Shown piece by piece: positions 31,817-44,399 of a DNA stretch of 64,000 bases (position 1 is its first letter; every line of letters begins with the position of its first letter). This DNA is from Isoetes taiwanensis (Eukaryota; Streptophyta; Lycopodiopsida; Isoetales; Isoetaceae), in assembly GCA_021234155.1 (NCBI GenBank), contig JAJEKV010000003.1, positions 33,711,166 to 33,775,165 of the forward strand, written 5' to 3'. The position numbers were made by a program, and so were the translations under genes. The notes below the pieces were generated by a model that saw only the letters and a program-made list of their open reading frames with translations, searched no databases and was not told where the DNA came from.

Positions 31817-32032
31817 TTACATGTATATAGTGTCTACACTTTGCAAAACCCTGGGAGCCGCAATGCTACTAGCGGCAAGTTCTTCCATCTTCAACCTCTC
31901 ACCTTCAGGCCTTCTAGCCTTCTTAGCTGCCAATGCTTGGTAGAAACCATCACTCGAAATATGTACCCTCCCTCCAAAATCAGATGCAAGTGCCCTCTCC
32001 TTTGCTCTCACCATGGCATGTGATAGTTGCAC
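31817..32032 (-). other. Exon-like antisense open frame, copy A
   Basis: A 71-codon minus-strand frame reads MVRAKERALASDFGGRVHIS, then SDGFYQALAAKKARRPEGER, then LKMEELAASSIAAPRVLQSV. Its amino-acid composition is strongly protein-like (Ala/Lys/Glu/Arg-rich helix after a GGRVH turn), and it is unchanged in copy B (52890-53117) except at its start. I do not recognise the family; a captured exon is one possibility. Confidence 0.35.
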
Positions 32033-32469
32033 GCACTTGAGATGTCACATTTGTTTAGTAACCCTTTAAGCTTATTCCATTTCAAAGTTGGTTATGTTTG
32101 ACAAAGACATTACAAAAAACAGTCCTACTTCATAATTTGAGAAACGTACATATGCTACAAGCACAACTGCTAATATATCAGACTAGGTAATGCATGTCTC
32201 AAGATTGATGTATGGCATTGTATTGGGGACCAAGCTAAGCAGACATAGTTTGCAGCTGCAAGTTTTCCAAGATAGTGATGTGACTCAAGAAGGAAAAAAG
32301 CACGCATTTGTGCCTAAATTGTATATTGATTTAATTACCATGTGATTTTGACAACCACATTCTTACTCTATTTCCGTGCATTATGTTTACTCATGAATGT
32401 TGCATGAACAAAGGCTCATTGTTTAGGGTTAGGTCATTGTCAGGTTTTCAATAGAGTGGTCCCATCTAG

Positions 32470-32710
32470 AAGGAAAAGGAATATTGAGGATATCAAAAGG
32501 GAATTACAGAAGAATCTATGAGCGTTGATGGAATATAGTGGGATCTTAGAGAATCGGAGATGGCTTTGAAAATCTTAAGAGAATCTAAAGGAATCTTAAA
32601 AAATCTTGGGGAGTTTTGATCTTGGGAAGTAACAAGAATCTTGAGGGCATTTCTAGAGAATGTGAAAGGAATCTTGGGAATCTAGAAGAATCTTGAGAAA
32701 AATTTAGTAC
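32470..32710 (+). repeat. Irregular array of GAATCTTG-like motifs, copy A
   Basis: AGAATCTT/GGAATCTT-type words recur about a dozen times in 240 bp (for example AAGAATCTATGAG, AGAGAATCTAAAGGAATCTT, AACAAGAATCTTGAGG, AGGAATCTTGGGAATCTAG). Spacing is irregular, 8-30 bp. There is no coding potential. The partner is 53530-53780. Confidence 0.55.
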
Positions 32711-32999
32711 AACTCTGCGTTAAAGTGTCACCAAAACATAAGATAGTGGAAACCTCGTGTGTCTAAGGATGTGCTTTGCGTTGTTCCAAACAGATACAAT
32801 TCAAATCAATAATTGAGTCAGTAAAGAGAAATCTCCCGGCGCCTTGGCTGCCTCGATAAATTTCTAGGTAATAATAAAATAGATAAATGATGTAATGTAT
32901 CTATTTCCAATGTACACATTGTTTTCTAACAATTGTCCCCCGTTCTATGTATATATTTATGATATTTTCTATGATGATAACAGGGCATCTCCAGCTATA

Positions 33000-34190
33000 T
33001 GTAAATTTTAAATCAAAAGCTTTTAGTCGATCTCCTAATCCCCAACACATGTAACATAACCTATATTGCACATTATATCTTTAGTTTTATGACGCTCATC
33101 TTGTACAAAAAAATCTAATCGGATCTAGTAGATCATGGTAGCATATATATAATAACCATTCCATTATTTTGAAATGGGCTTTCCCAAGCTTATGAACAAC
33201 ATTCTAGAAAGCATTATATCATCAGGAAAACAAAGAGTCAATTTTTTTGAATGGCTGCAATCCTTGTGCATAGTACCTAGAAGAAGATCATGGCATCCTA
33301 AAAAAGTCTTAGAAGACATGATTGAAAGCTCATGACATTTTTAATCCTAGAAATAATGGTCTCAAATTTGAAGAGGTGGGAAGAATAGGTTTACAACCAA
33401 TGCGTATACATTGAGGGTTTCTCCCAAAACCTAAAAAGAGCAAGTTTTGTCCCTGAAAAAATCTAATGTAAACTCGTGTCAATGTAAATGTCTTCGACGA
33501 AACCACCCTCCTCCTTCTTGAAGCACAAAATGCAAGATAAACAACCCTATTCAAGATCTAAAGTTTAGCACCAAAAAGTTTGTTTCATGACCTTCAAAAC
33601 ATGCATCAACAAGGCCAAATTCACCAACCTATATTTCAAATATACCTAATCTCCTTAAGCACCATAGTGAGAAAGTGCCAGCAGACGAGGGTTAACAAAA
33701 TAAAAATAGAATGGAGTTTTTTTTTTTTTTTTATGCATTTTTTTGGTGCTGCATGGAACCTCCCCTACAAGAAGAAATGGAAGTAGGGGCGACACATTCG
33801 GTGCTATCTACGGCGGCATGTTTTCATTAGGGTTTTGTTTGGGATTGTGGCCACCTGCTTAGTTCTTCAAAACTTCACCTAGGTAACAAGCTCGACAAAT
33901 TTTGCCTGGATCTTCTAGAATGCTACAAACCTGTCCCTAAAAAACTCTGCTTTTGCCAAAATCTTCTAAAATTGTACGTAAAACTATAAGCTTTTGTCCT
34001 GAGTTTGCTTCTAAAAAAAAAAAAACTTCATTTTGCAGGCCATTCCATTTTGGGGTAACATCCCCCACCCAAAAAAAAAAAAATGATGTACCGGGATGCG
34101 AGCATCAATCCAAATCAAGGGGGCTGAGATACATGCGTCCAGGGGGCAGCTAACCCGTCAGCCGCAGAAGTGCAGACCTCCATTCCCCCC
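33000..34190. other. Spacer with homopolymer runs, copy A
   Basis: AT-rich, with T runs at 33717-33732 and A runs near 34012-34024 and 34072-34083. The T run is expanded to about 27 nt in copy B (54786-54812). No gene is supported; the short minus-strand frame at 33330-33554 lacks any recognisable motif. Confidence 0.35.
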
Positions 34191-34214
34191 TATATATTAT
34201 GCAACTTTTAAAAT

Positions 34215-34229
34215 ATTCTAGAATATTCC
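34215..34229. promoter_or_regulatory. Three-unit heat-shock-element match in a promoter-like stretch, copy A
   Basis: TATTCTAGAATATTCC is a TTC-nn-GAA-nn-TTC array. About 170 bp downstream are TATATAG (34389-34395) and a GGCGATGGCG start-like context near 34432, so this could be an RNA polymerase II promoter. The downstream frames are only a few codons long, so any transcript would be non-coding or spliced in a way I cannot resolve. The partner is 55293-55307. Confidence 0.3.
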
Positions 34230-34587
34230 AACCCACAAAAAATATTCTGCAACTTTTAAAATATTATAGAATATTCCCAACCCACAAAAAATAGGATAAT
34301 TAATTTAAAATCCGGGCCTAAATATAAGAGGAAAAAAAATACGGGGTCGTCTGGAGGTGTTCGATTTCTTTAGGGTTCCAGCCAGAGGTATATAGATGTG
34401 CGTTCTGCTGCTCACAACGGATCTTCTAATTGGCGATGGCGATAGTGATCTGTCTTTTTTTTTAACGGTTTTGGAAGGATGTGATGACTCTGATTGCCCC
34501 AGACTTAAGAAATGCGTTTTAAAGCATGATAATCGGTCGGTACTGTGGCTTTTTTTGTCCCATCATTGATTCTGCTCTTTCCATTTT

Positions 34588-34731
34588 CCGTTATTCATGT
34601 CTTATGCTCTCTTTTATCATTCTAGATATACTTGTCTGTCTGATCATGGAATAACGGGCTTTCGTGTTTTATGCCTTCTTTTATTATTCTAGATGGACTT
34701 GTCTGATCGTTGAATAACGGATTCCTGTTAA
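34588..34731 (+). repeat. Two-unit tandem repeat (about 60 bp), copy A
   Basis: GTCTTATGCTCTCTTTTATC...TAGATATACTTGTCTG...GGAATAACGG is followed by TTTTATGCCTTCTTTTATTA...TAGATGGACTTGTCTG...TGAATAACGG. The partner is 55672-55795. Confidence 0.65.
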
Positions 34732-35172
34732 GTTTATAGTTATTACGTCTTTTTTGAAAGCTGTTTTGAATCTCTTTTTTTGCAGTGCAAAATGCAGTTG
34801 GCAGAAAGCTTGCTGGTGGATTTCAATGCAGTTAGTTGTTTTTCGTATTCTGTTTTAAATTATAGGGTTTGTAGTTATTGTTTTGAGCTTCAAATTATAA
34901 CTTTCTGTTAGTTCTACATGTACATCTGTTGAACTGAAAAACACATGCATTATACAGCCCCCCCTCCCCTAATCTGATATTGGCCGTCGATGCTTGAAAT
35001 GGAGGGCCTGAAAAACTATATATTTTGAAATAATAGTTTATTCTTAGTTGATGAGTTACCTCATCTTCTAGTTTTTTAAGCCCCGTTTCACTAAACTTTT
35101 CTTCTTTGCTGTCCATTTTGGGTCTGTATTTTGGTATTAAAGATTTTATGACCATATAAACGTCCTAAAAAG

Positions 35173-35345
35173 CATTTTCTTGGAATAGCTTAATTTTTCC
35201 CAATTCGTGTTTCACAATATAAATTTTTCTTTCTTGGAATGGCTTAATTTTTCCCAATTCGTGTTTCAATTTTTTTCAATTATGTAAATTTCAATTTATG
35301 TATTTTCTTGGAATAGCTTAATCTTCCCAATTCGTGTTTCAAGAT
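35173..35345 (+). repeat. Three-unit tandem repeat (TTCTTGGAATAGCTTAAT), copy A
   Basis: The unit TTTTCTTGGAATAGCTTAAT plus TTCCCAATTCGTGTTTCA occurs three times with short spacers. The partner is 56320-56490, where the middle spacer also repeats TTCGTGTTTCAATT. Confidence 0.75.
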
Positions 35346-35609
35346 TCATGTAAATTTAATGGAGTTTCATGATAGATACTTTGGTGGTTATTGCATGCAT
35401 GGCATGTTTAGTGGTAGTGCTTAGTGCATTCAATGGTGGTAATGCATGCCATGGTCGTGTATAGTGCATTCAATGGTGGTAATGCACATGCAACAGTCGT
35501 CGAATCGTTAATTTCTTAGAATAGTTTGATGTGGTGCATTTTAATGCGATCTTGGACGTCTAAAAGATGGAAGCTTTGATTTTATGCCCTAATAGTGTTA
35601 TGTGCTCTA

Positions 35610-36240
35610 TTTAAGAATAGCAATAGGTGGTGGTGCAAGGTAGTATATATGATATGATCCAGTTAAGGATAGTTTTCTAACGTGGTAGATTTTAGCCTCT
35701 GGTGGAGGTAGATTGATGGCTTTAAAAAAGGTGCTTTTGTCGCACTAGGTGAAATAGTTGAGGCTGAGGGCTCTAGACCCTCATCGGATCTTACCCAGCA
35801 AAACCAATTGATGTCCAATAGCAAAATCTCATGTGCTTTCAGCAAGTTGGTCCCATCTCTCCAATAATAGCAAAAGGTGGTGATTACATACAATGCATGA
35901 TATGATCCACTTAAGACTATTGAAGCGGTGGGGGTAGACATATGGCTTGAGGTGCACCCATGTGCAAGGTGGAATATTAGGTACTTGGAGCCCCTTGTCG
36001 GATTTTGCAACAAACAAATCAATCAATGCCTTTGCAATAAAAGCTTCCAAGTGCTTTTAGTAAATGGGTCTCATCTCTTAAGAATAGCAATAAGGTGGTG
36101 GGAGCATGGAATGGATGACATGATCACTCAAGGGTAGTATTGAGGTGGAGGTAGTTCTTGCGCGACAAAAAACCAATCAATGCCCGGATCTTGTAGCAAG
36201 AAAATGAATTGGTGTCTAGGCAAAGAGTCTTAGGTGTTTT
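35610..36240 (+). repeat. Three-unit tandem repeat of about 220-250 bp, copy A
   Basis: Units begin at about 35613, 35862 and 36080 with an AGAATAGCAATAAGGTGGTG block, continue through ATGATATGATCCACTTAAG and GAGGTAGA blocks, and end with GATCTTGCA...AACCAATCAATGC...AAGTGCTTT. This is a higher-order repeat with no recognisable coding content. The partner starts at 56754, 57002 and 57221. Confidence 0.75.
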
Positions 36241-37689
36241 AGCGATTGGTTATCTTTTAATGAAAAAGTAGCTTCGATTGAAATGCAGATCTGAGGGGCC
36301 TTTCGACCTCGCTCTGAAATGTTTCTCATTTCGAGTTCGAGAAAACCTCACTGAACTGCTGATTTTTCAATCCCCTGAGCTACTTTTCTCTTCGTGGGTT
36401 GAGAAAGGCTCTCTCAAGGTTGATTTTAAATAAATTGAGAACTGGTTGTTTTATTTTGTGATTTTCTGTGGGGTAACTTTTAGAACTTGATTTTATCTCT
36501 TTTTATTTTTCATAAATAACCCTTAAATTTGGTTGTTTTTTTTATTATTCAATAGTATTTTCATAAATAACCTTAGAAATTTGGTTTTTTTATTTGTATT
36601 GTCTGTAGGGTCACTTCCTAACTTGATTTTTATCTCTTCAAAAGTCGGATCATCGAAACCCGAAAGGAGTCATGGAAATACCCCTTTGTTGAAGAAAGAG
36701 GTTCAGACATGCATTGGCAGGGCAGGTTTCAGATTTCTATTATCTTCAAGTTGCTTTTGTGGGCTTAGAACACCTCGGACCTTTTTTCCAAGAGTGGGTG
36801 GGTCTGCAGTAATGCGAAAAACAATATAATAGTTTGGATTACTGACTATCATGGTCTCTTCAACCATTGTAAAAATACAATGTAGTGAAATAATTTTGAA
36901 TAAAATAAAAATTCGAGGGGCGGAAATTACCACTTTGTTTACAACTAGAGATAACATTTTCATTGGTTTTAGATGTGCTCTTTACCTTCTCGAGCTTCAT
37001 AAAACTAACAAAAATAGACCACGTAATTTTCACTTAACATTTTTTTCCTAAAGAGAAAACAAGGACATCTTCTAAAGCAATATACGGGTTTTAAAAGTTT
37101 CCTAAATCCCTTTCGTAAAATAGGGTTCAAAAAAAAGTGGAATTTTGAATGAGACCCACTTTAATTAAATGCAACTTATAGACATTTTTCTAGGAATAAG
37201 GTTATGTCATATCCATAAGGGTTATTATCTATTCCTTTGAGTGTTAAATTGAATTATTGGTATGTTGCATTTTAAATTTTGTTGTGTGTTTAGATTTGAC
37301 GACTTCAAACACTAAAAAAGGAATCACCATTGGGCTTACTTATGTTGGAAAAAGATGGCAAAATTTGCCACTTCAATAGCTTTTACGAATAGCCAATTCT
37401 TCACTTAAAAAAAAAGTATAAGCTTATTTAGAAGTTTTCTTGGTTCCAAGCAATATAGATTACTTCAAAAGAGGGCAGACTCCAATCTAAACTTCTTCAT
37501 GTAAAGCTTTTGTTCCATGCAATACAGTCTTCTCTCCCCAAAGAGGCAAAGATGTGACCTCCATCGTGTAAATGCCATTGGAATGTACTAACAATTTAAA
37601 TATGCAATGTTCAACAATTTAAATATGCAATGTTAGGGTGCATGAAATGATGCCAAGCTTAAGATACCTAATGAGCCAAGCATGAATAG

Positions 37690-38520
37690 AATAGAATAGA
37701 ATTGAGTTTTATTGCCTCACCTGAGGCCAATCGTCCATGGACCCAAAAAGAGGCGATCAAACATATTACCGCCCAAGCAAAACCGTGGCGCTATCTTCGG
37801 GGAAAACCGTGATAGGGAATAAGATCACGTTAAACTATACATACATTCATCATGGGGAGAGAAATTTATACATATCGTGCAAGTGCGCTGAGACCGAAGA
37901 ACCCGCACGCATCCATGACATTCTAGAAGGTTTAATCCCAACATTTACCGGTACATGCTCAACACTCCGCTAGCCGTGACCGCACTACTCCTCAAAGATA
38001 ACGCGTCCGACTTCTCAGCTACATGCCGACAACTCGGCGGGTATGGCATTCATCGCCCATACCCAACTTGGCGTACCGAAAGCTCCTTATGCCACCTCAC
38101 AGACTTCCCATCTCAATCCAGATGAAAAGGCCTATGTGTATAGTAGGAATGATCCGCGCTTTTCTCATGTTGAATGCGCGCGTAGCATTGTGGGCCCCCT
38201 GCTCCAAAGATGGGTTTATGTGATACGCTGGTAATGTGTCGCTTTTGATCTCGTTTCGCGGTGTTGTCATCCCATACCAAGCTCGGAAAGCGCTACGTAT
38301 CAAAAGTACCGCTCAGTCGTGGGCGATTCTGCCACCGCTGTGACTCGAACGCACCGTGACTCTCGCGATATTCTATCCTGGCCAACCATCAGCTTCCTTT
38401 TTCCGCCACCGTGCCTTCTTTGGAAAGAGTAATAACATCGAGCAAGAGTTATCAAGCCCAGATTCCTAAAGTGTATTAAGAACAAGGTACCAAATCGGTG
38501 CCATCCGTGAGGTCCAAGAG
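37690..38520 (-). pseudogene. LINE C-terminal relic, copy A
   Basis: Partner of the better-preserved relic at 58795-59640. The frame is broken every 20-60 codons, and the Cys/His block near the domain end cannot be read continuously. It starts, as in copy B, at an AATAGAATAGAATTGAG microsatellite (37685-37704). Confidence 0.5.
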
Positions 38521-38579
38521 AGCTGGATGCAACTCTAAAAATCAGAAGTGGGGACATGCAGACAACGAGTCCAACTTCC

Positions 38580-39760
38580 CAAAAGATATTATTATATGCA
38601 TGTAAAATTAATAGAGAACCTCGTGGCTACTAGGCTTCTTTGACGCCTAGAACATCAAGGCGATGCGACTTGAAAGCTTCTTCATTCGCCAACATGAATT
38701 ATTAAAGGCATTGGTGGCAACTTCATTCTATCTCTTTGATAGTGAAGACGCGAATTGACAAGATGATCACTCATGGACTATCTTATGAGGGATTACTTGT
38801 TTCACCAATACTATTCTCCCCGCTTCTTCCTCATCGGGCCAAGCACCCATAAAATCCCATATGGGTTGGAGATTGAAAACTTACCTCCGTGGATATACCT
38901 AGTTCTCGAAGTTCTTAAAGTTATTACACGCCCCAATGGTCGCATTTCACACTCCCACAGATTAAGTCAAAGATCCGATATTGGCCATTCCATCAAAAAG
39001 TGTGCCAATAGATAGGAAATATATGTAAATGTTCCCGTGATGTAAATATTAAAGGGCTAGGAAGAGAACCCCCTCACCAAATCAAGAAGATAGAGCTCCT
39101 CCTCCTCTCAAGCACAAAATGTTTGAAAAGGCCACCTACTTCCAACTAGAGACCCAAGAAGTAAGCCAACCCACTAGATTAAGCAGCCTTCATCTAAAGC
39201 CTCTAGTGAGGGAGGTGGTAAGCTCCCTTTGAAACCAACTTGTGATCCAATGGCTGCCAGCCCAAATGATAATATCATCTTCTCTAAACATGTGAACCAT
39301 CTTACGAGTGGAAACCGACAGGGCGTTGGTAGCATCAAGGCAAGAACTAAAAATAGCTCATGGTGAGGGCTCAGCCTGCACTTTCCTCCTCAATAATACT
39401 TCTCGAATTGGATTATGGGGCAAATAATTCTAAGGCAATGCTAGGAAAAGAAAAATAGAAAAATTGAGAGGATATTAGTATTTAGAGAGAGATGGTCGCA
39501 TAGAGAGACTCCTTCCACCGCATTAAAATATGTAGCACCTTTGAAATGGAAGGAGGATATACCTCCCAATTCTAACAAGAAAAGACCATGGAAGCAACAA
39601 CTAAATTAGAAGGATGACTCAACATGAAAGGAAAAGGGTCTCTAAATCATTTTCTCTAAAATTATAAAAATTCTCAAAATCAATGGCAAATGAAAAATCA
39701 CTTAATACAAGAAAAAGTGGGGTATACGAGCTATTAGTAGGTATTAGGTAAAGGGATGAC
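38580..39760 (+). pseudogene. LINE ORF1/ORF2-start relic, copy A
   Basis: The partner of 59691-60900. Only short pieces can be read here (for example GLEIENLPP near 38860-38890) because many small deletions interrupt the frame. Confidence 0.4.
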
Positions 39761-39769
39761 ACATCTAGT

Positions 39770-41390
39770 GCAAGGACATTGATTGCTTGAAAATGATGTA
39801 AAAAGTTTACCCCAAGTGACAGCATGGTCTATAATTTTATAGCAATAGAACGGTAGGGTAGGGGATGAAAAAGGGAAAATAAATAGATTTTTGTAGGTTA
39901 GCTTTGAGGCTTTTTGCTTTGCAGGACCGTTGCCTCTGGATGTTACAAAAGCAAAGTATTTAAAGGGGTGTCATGTTAATGACCACCTTTCAGATGTATG
40001 GAAGCATAGAATGTTGCATTTGTGGGGATCGGAATGTGTATGGGGTTTCTTTTGACGTATATAGCATGTTTCTTAATGGTAAATATGTGCTTATGAAAAT
40101 CATTGGGATGGAACGGTATTATACATTGTTACGTTTTACAATATTATCTTGTGAATTCATTGACACACATATGTCGATTGATTCCAACAAAGATTTTTGA
40201 GTTTGCCTATAGTTCGGAATATTCTAAAATATCCTCTCTATTTTTCAAATGCAATGATATAACTTGAATGCTTTTAACTTATTCTGGCACCTTTACTAAT
40301 TGTGTTCGTGAAATAGAAGTGAAGAAAAGATAATGTATTTTGATTTTTTGGCATTTTAGTTGCTGTGATGCAAGCGGGTGAAGGTATTTTCCTTTTCTTT
40401 CCTTTTATCCAAAAGTTTCGATAACAATTTTGTCGTCGTTTGATCGACATGTGCTTATAATAACAAAGGAATATTCGCACGACCTTGGCATTCCCCCTTG
40501 GATATTGAGATATAGCAGTTCTACCATTACATTTTCTTTTGGAAAATCCATCCTTTGGGAGATTGGTATTGAACGTGGCTCTAATCCTGTGATACCCTGC
40601 CCTTAGTCACCATCTATGTTGTCTTTGGCTATTGCTCCTTAATGTTGGACATGGCCCTATAACGTATATAACAAGGTACACAAATGTTATCAACAACTAT
40701 TTCAAAGCAAGCTAAAATGAGCTCTCATGTCAAAATAAAAAAGCTCAGCAAAACTCTATCTCCCGTAGAAACAAAGAACGTAGATCATACTGGAGCAAAA
40801 TGGTGGGACTTAATTTGATATGGATATTTGGGGGCGGGGTTTAGATATGTCAAGCCATTTATCAATCCCACAAGGTGGGTTATGGCACTATTGCAACAAT
40901 TTTCAAAGCTTAATTCGATCTCTTACCTGATTTGCTTGGTTCTACCACCTTAAATTGGCACTATTCTTCCATTTGTACCAAGTATCTTCTAAATATTATC
41001 TTTTCATTGGTTGAACGGTTCATACTAATAGCTTTTAGGGAGCTAACCAAGTCCCCTTGGGACACTATATATTTTTTCCAGACCGAGACCAAGTCTCTAA
41101 TACTATACAAAGTTATCTTAGTTGGTGTCCATAGTTGGGGCGGAGAGGTATGAGACACCAAAATAGAACAACTAGCTTTGAAAAAATATCAAGATACCTT
41201 ATACTTCTATGGGGATCGTAAGTTGGTGATGATTCATGTCATCATCTAGTTGTCCAAAGTTCGATGATACAAAATAAATCTAAAGTGTGACATTCCCAAT
41301 GATGATACAAAATCATCTAAAGTGTGACATTCCCAACCTTTACTATGCTTCCATCAGAAAATAAGGGAAATTCGTCTTTCTTGGTGGCTC
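39770..41390. other. End of copy A, AT-rich, no gene seen
   Basis: No convincing coding block. Short frames such as 39973-40200 and 40932-41153 have no recognisable motifs. TGTGACATTCCCAATGATGA is repeated at about 41286-41335. The partner is 61000-62548. Confidence 0.35.
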
Positions 41391-41391
41391 C

Positions 41392-41773
41392 AAGCAATCA
41401 TAACCCATTGGCATCCACAAATAAGTAATATTCATAGATCAAAAACAAGATATATGATTTATAATCATCCCCGAAAGCCGCTAAGATTGTACCTCGAAAA
41501 ACCATATTATGGCAATGTCGTTTAGTTTTATAACAAAGTTGGGCAACTCCTAATGGTTGTTTTCAGGAAGCACATAATCGTAACCGGGTGCAAGATCTCC
41601 CAACAAATATGGAATGATGTGGGACCGTAATCACCACGCCGCCCCTATGCCAAAAGATGCCCAACAACCGGTAGTTGTTCACAATTTGGTATTGCATTCC
41701 ATTATAAGTCTGAGCACTCTCTGCCTCCAATGGGTTAAACCTGTTTAATGATTGATTTGTTTTGGCTGCTTCC
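41392..41773. other. 382-bp spacer between the duplicated blocks
   Basis: Unique in the window. It is richer in GC than its surroundings (for example CACCACGCCGCCCCTATGCC near 41632-41651) and has no clear frame. It marks the junction at which copy A ends and copy B begins. A weak similarity exists between the sequence just before copy B (TTGGCTGCTTCC) and the end of each copy (TTGGTGGCTCC). Confidence 0.6.
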
Positions 41774-44004
41774 ATGGCATAACTAGTTAATCTTGGAAGA
41801 TTAACCCTATTTAAGCTAATACATGTAAAAAGAAACATATAACTATCACATTAAGCCATTTTCCACCTCCAGACAAATCAAGAACAACCTGCAGTGCATA
41901 GATTGATGAGATTTAAAAATATACTAAAGCAGCAGAGAAAAATGCAAATAAAAAGGTTAATATATCGCTTGAACTAAATGATAGAATGTAGGATTCTAAG
42001 CCGAGCACAATCCTTTCCACCCTAAAAAAAGTAACTATAACTTATAGATGACAAAGTCTTTAGCAACAATGGAGTAAAGTGCAAAAGAAGTTCATAGATA
42101 GCAATATCCAATCTTCTTCGCACGCGAATTTACTTACCTTCTTCACCAGCTTTTTCACGTATTCTTCCTCGAGTCGAAGAAAAATGAGCCAACCTTGCAC
42201 CAAACTTCAAAAAATCACTTCACAAACATTCTTGAAGCTCATGTACCAAAAGTCTTTCCTCAAATCAAGAGGCCATCATTCGAAAGCAAAGAATATAATA
42301 AGTTTAATGATCGATTGCACAAAAAATAAGTGCAAAAACATCCCTAAAACTCATACAACTGACAATCTGACCTCAAACTAGCCCTTTCTGCCACAACGCC
42401 ATCATTCAGGCTAAGCACCATCGAATGCCATAGCCACAGGTTTGAAGCGCATGGAAAGAAAAAGAAAGAAAAAAAAGGAAAAGAAAAATAAAATAAAACA
42501 ATGTATTTTATATGCCAACGTCAGAACGAAAACTACCATGAACCTCACGGTCATAATAATTGCATTTTTGACGCAGGGAGGTCAGAATTGCAACGAAAAG
42601 ACAATTTGTGTATATGTAAAAACTAGTTACTTGTAGTTCTAGCCTCTTCCCAATCTCATCATGCTATGTGGAGGATCTTCAAAGCCCTCGATGCCCTTTT
42701 TTCCACGATAGTCCCCAAATATGACCGCCATATACAATATATGACACTATTTTGTGACCTGTGGCTAAAAATAATACACACAAAATTTAAACTTGTTTTT
42801 CCAATCAGATGGTAGTCATAAAATATAACACCACTAAAATACTAGTGGAAAACCATAAAAAAATGACATCTTATTTTTAGTTATATTTTCAAAGAAGACT
42901 AGGTGTCCTTTTTTTTTATGGCGGGGGAAATCCCTAGGAATAAAATAAGACACCATTTACAATCCAAACCTATTCCGAACCTAAATAAGACATGTCTTAT
43001 TTTTATAGTGGAAAAGTGATTTTTTTCTTTTAGGACAATAGGTGGCCAAACATCCTTTGATAAAATATGTGACTTTTGGAAATACGACTACCGTGGAAAA
43101 AGGGTCTGAATTGCAGCAAGCTTCGCTGGCAAATCTCCTACTCGACTCTTCAAGAACTTTACCTTACATTCTACTAGATTTATGACATATTTTGCTTATT
43201 TACCCTACATTCCGCACCCGCAACAACATCTACTAGATTTACTGCACATTCTCGCTTCATTTACCCCGGTGATTCCAAACCTAGAAGAGCAAGTAACTAT
43301 TTTTCACATTATAGGAGTGTTCCGCATTCCGCACTATTATTCTCGAGATGTCATCCTCCGGGCCTCGGGCCTCGACGCGTCGAAGATCAAGCTTCCATCT
43401 TAAGGATGTCTGACAGATATTCCGTGATAATGGTAAATTTCAACCACCTTTGAAATTTTGGCCCTTTTTCAACCAGTTTTTAAAGGCGAAAATTTTTTGT
43501 TGACATCCTGTCGGCTTTGAGCGGCGGCCGCTCCTAAGTTCGTTTCTGACAACCTGTTTTCACCTGCCTCCCAGACCTTTTTCCTCCTGTTTCCTAAGCC
43601 TGCTTTCACGATGCTTCCTAGACCGCGGAAAATGAAGGCTTCCCCGCGGAAGACTTCTCCCTACTGCCATGGGGAGAGCTCATGACTGCTTTTGTGCTCG
43701 CTTAAGTTTGTGAGAAGCAAAATCCAATGACCTAAAAAGGCAAGAAACCGCTACGATCTTTATTTCTATTTGGTATTTCAAATGACTCGTGATCTTCTAC
43801 CGTACGACCTTTAATAATCGCAAATAAGTTCCTACCGCTGTTTCCGCCCCATCAAAATCCCAAGACCAATGACGAATTTCTAAAGCAAAAATACTAAAAA
43901 TAACTCGCTACTGATTTGAAGAGTGCCAGCCTTGTACCTAAATCAAGCATTCCAAAGATCAAGAACCGGACAAAATTTCAAGCTGGGTTGAAATTTCGCT
44001 GGAG

Positions 44005-44124
44005 AATTGAAGGAGCTATAAAATTTTTCAGATTTTGAGGTGACCGGCGGCGCCACGGGCGCCTCAAAATTTCATCCTTCAATTACTGGCCCGCCAGGTC
44101 ACCTCAAAAATTTCATCCTTCGAA
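44005..44124. repeat. Rearranged foldback upstream of DUF1350 gene B
   Basis: The equivalent of 22807-22898, but the right arm is present twice in part: CCTCAAAATTTCATCCTTC at 44062-44080 and again as CCAGGTCACCTCAAAAATTT from 44094. The left arm has lost TG from its centre (GACCGGCGG instead of GACCTGGCGG). Either the hairpin rearranged or the consensus is faulty over a strong secondary structure. Confidence 0.7.
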
Positions 44125-44399
44125 TTACTCCTTCCATAATCGTAGGATGCAGACATGGCTTAAGTAGTAGAAATTGGTCTACTTGTGAGACGACTCCCCA
44201 GTAAAAAGTTGTGTAAATATTTAGCGTGAAAATGGGTGCTTTGGGGCCCGCCGACAAGTCCAAAGGGTAAATCTTTTGTATATTAATCCGAAGCAAATTG
44301 ACGGACTATCTATTACCACGTAAAGCCCAAAATCTTCTCAAACTACTCTTCTCTCTCTCGTTCAGAACATCGAACCTGGAAATGCGTAATGCTTAAAGT

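Larger units (their letters stand above)
20606..41391 (+). repeat. Segmental duplication, copy A (about 20.8 kb)
   Basis: From ATGGCATAACTAGTTAATCT at 20606 to TTGGTGGCTCC at 41391 the sequence is collinear with 41774-62548 at an offset of about 21.1-21.2 kb. Shared contents in order are a G-rich and AT-rich leader, a foldback, the DUF1350 gene, a foldback element with a P450 fragment, a Mutator-type MITE, several tandem repeats and two LINE relics. Long runs are nearly identical (for example 26400-29500), while others are scrambled (31420-31680, 36250-38600). No transposon insertion is private to one copy, apart from a decayed 109-bp foldback. Confidence 0.95.

Noticed and set aside
34470-34560. 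C/D-box snoRNA suggested by GTGATGA and CTGA
   Set aside because: The two boxes are only a few bases apart, with no terminal stem and no proper guide spacing.
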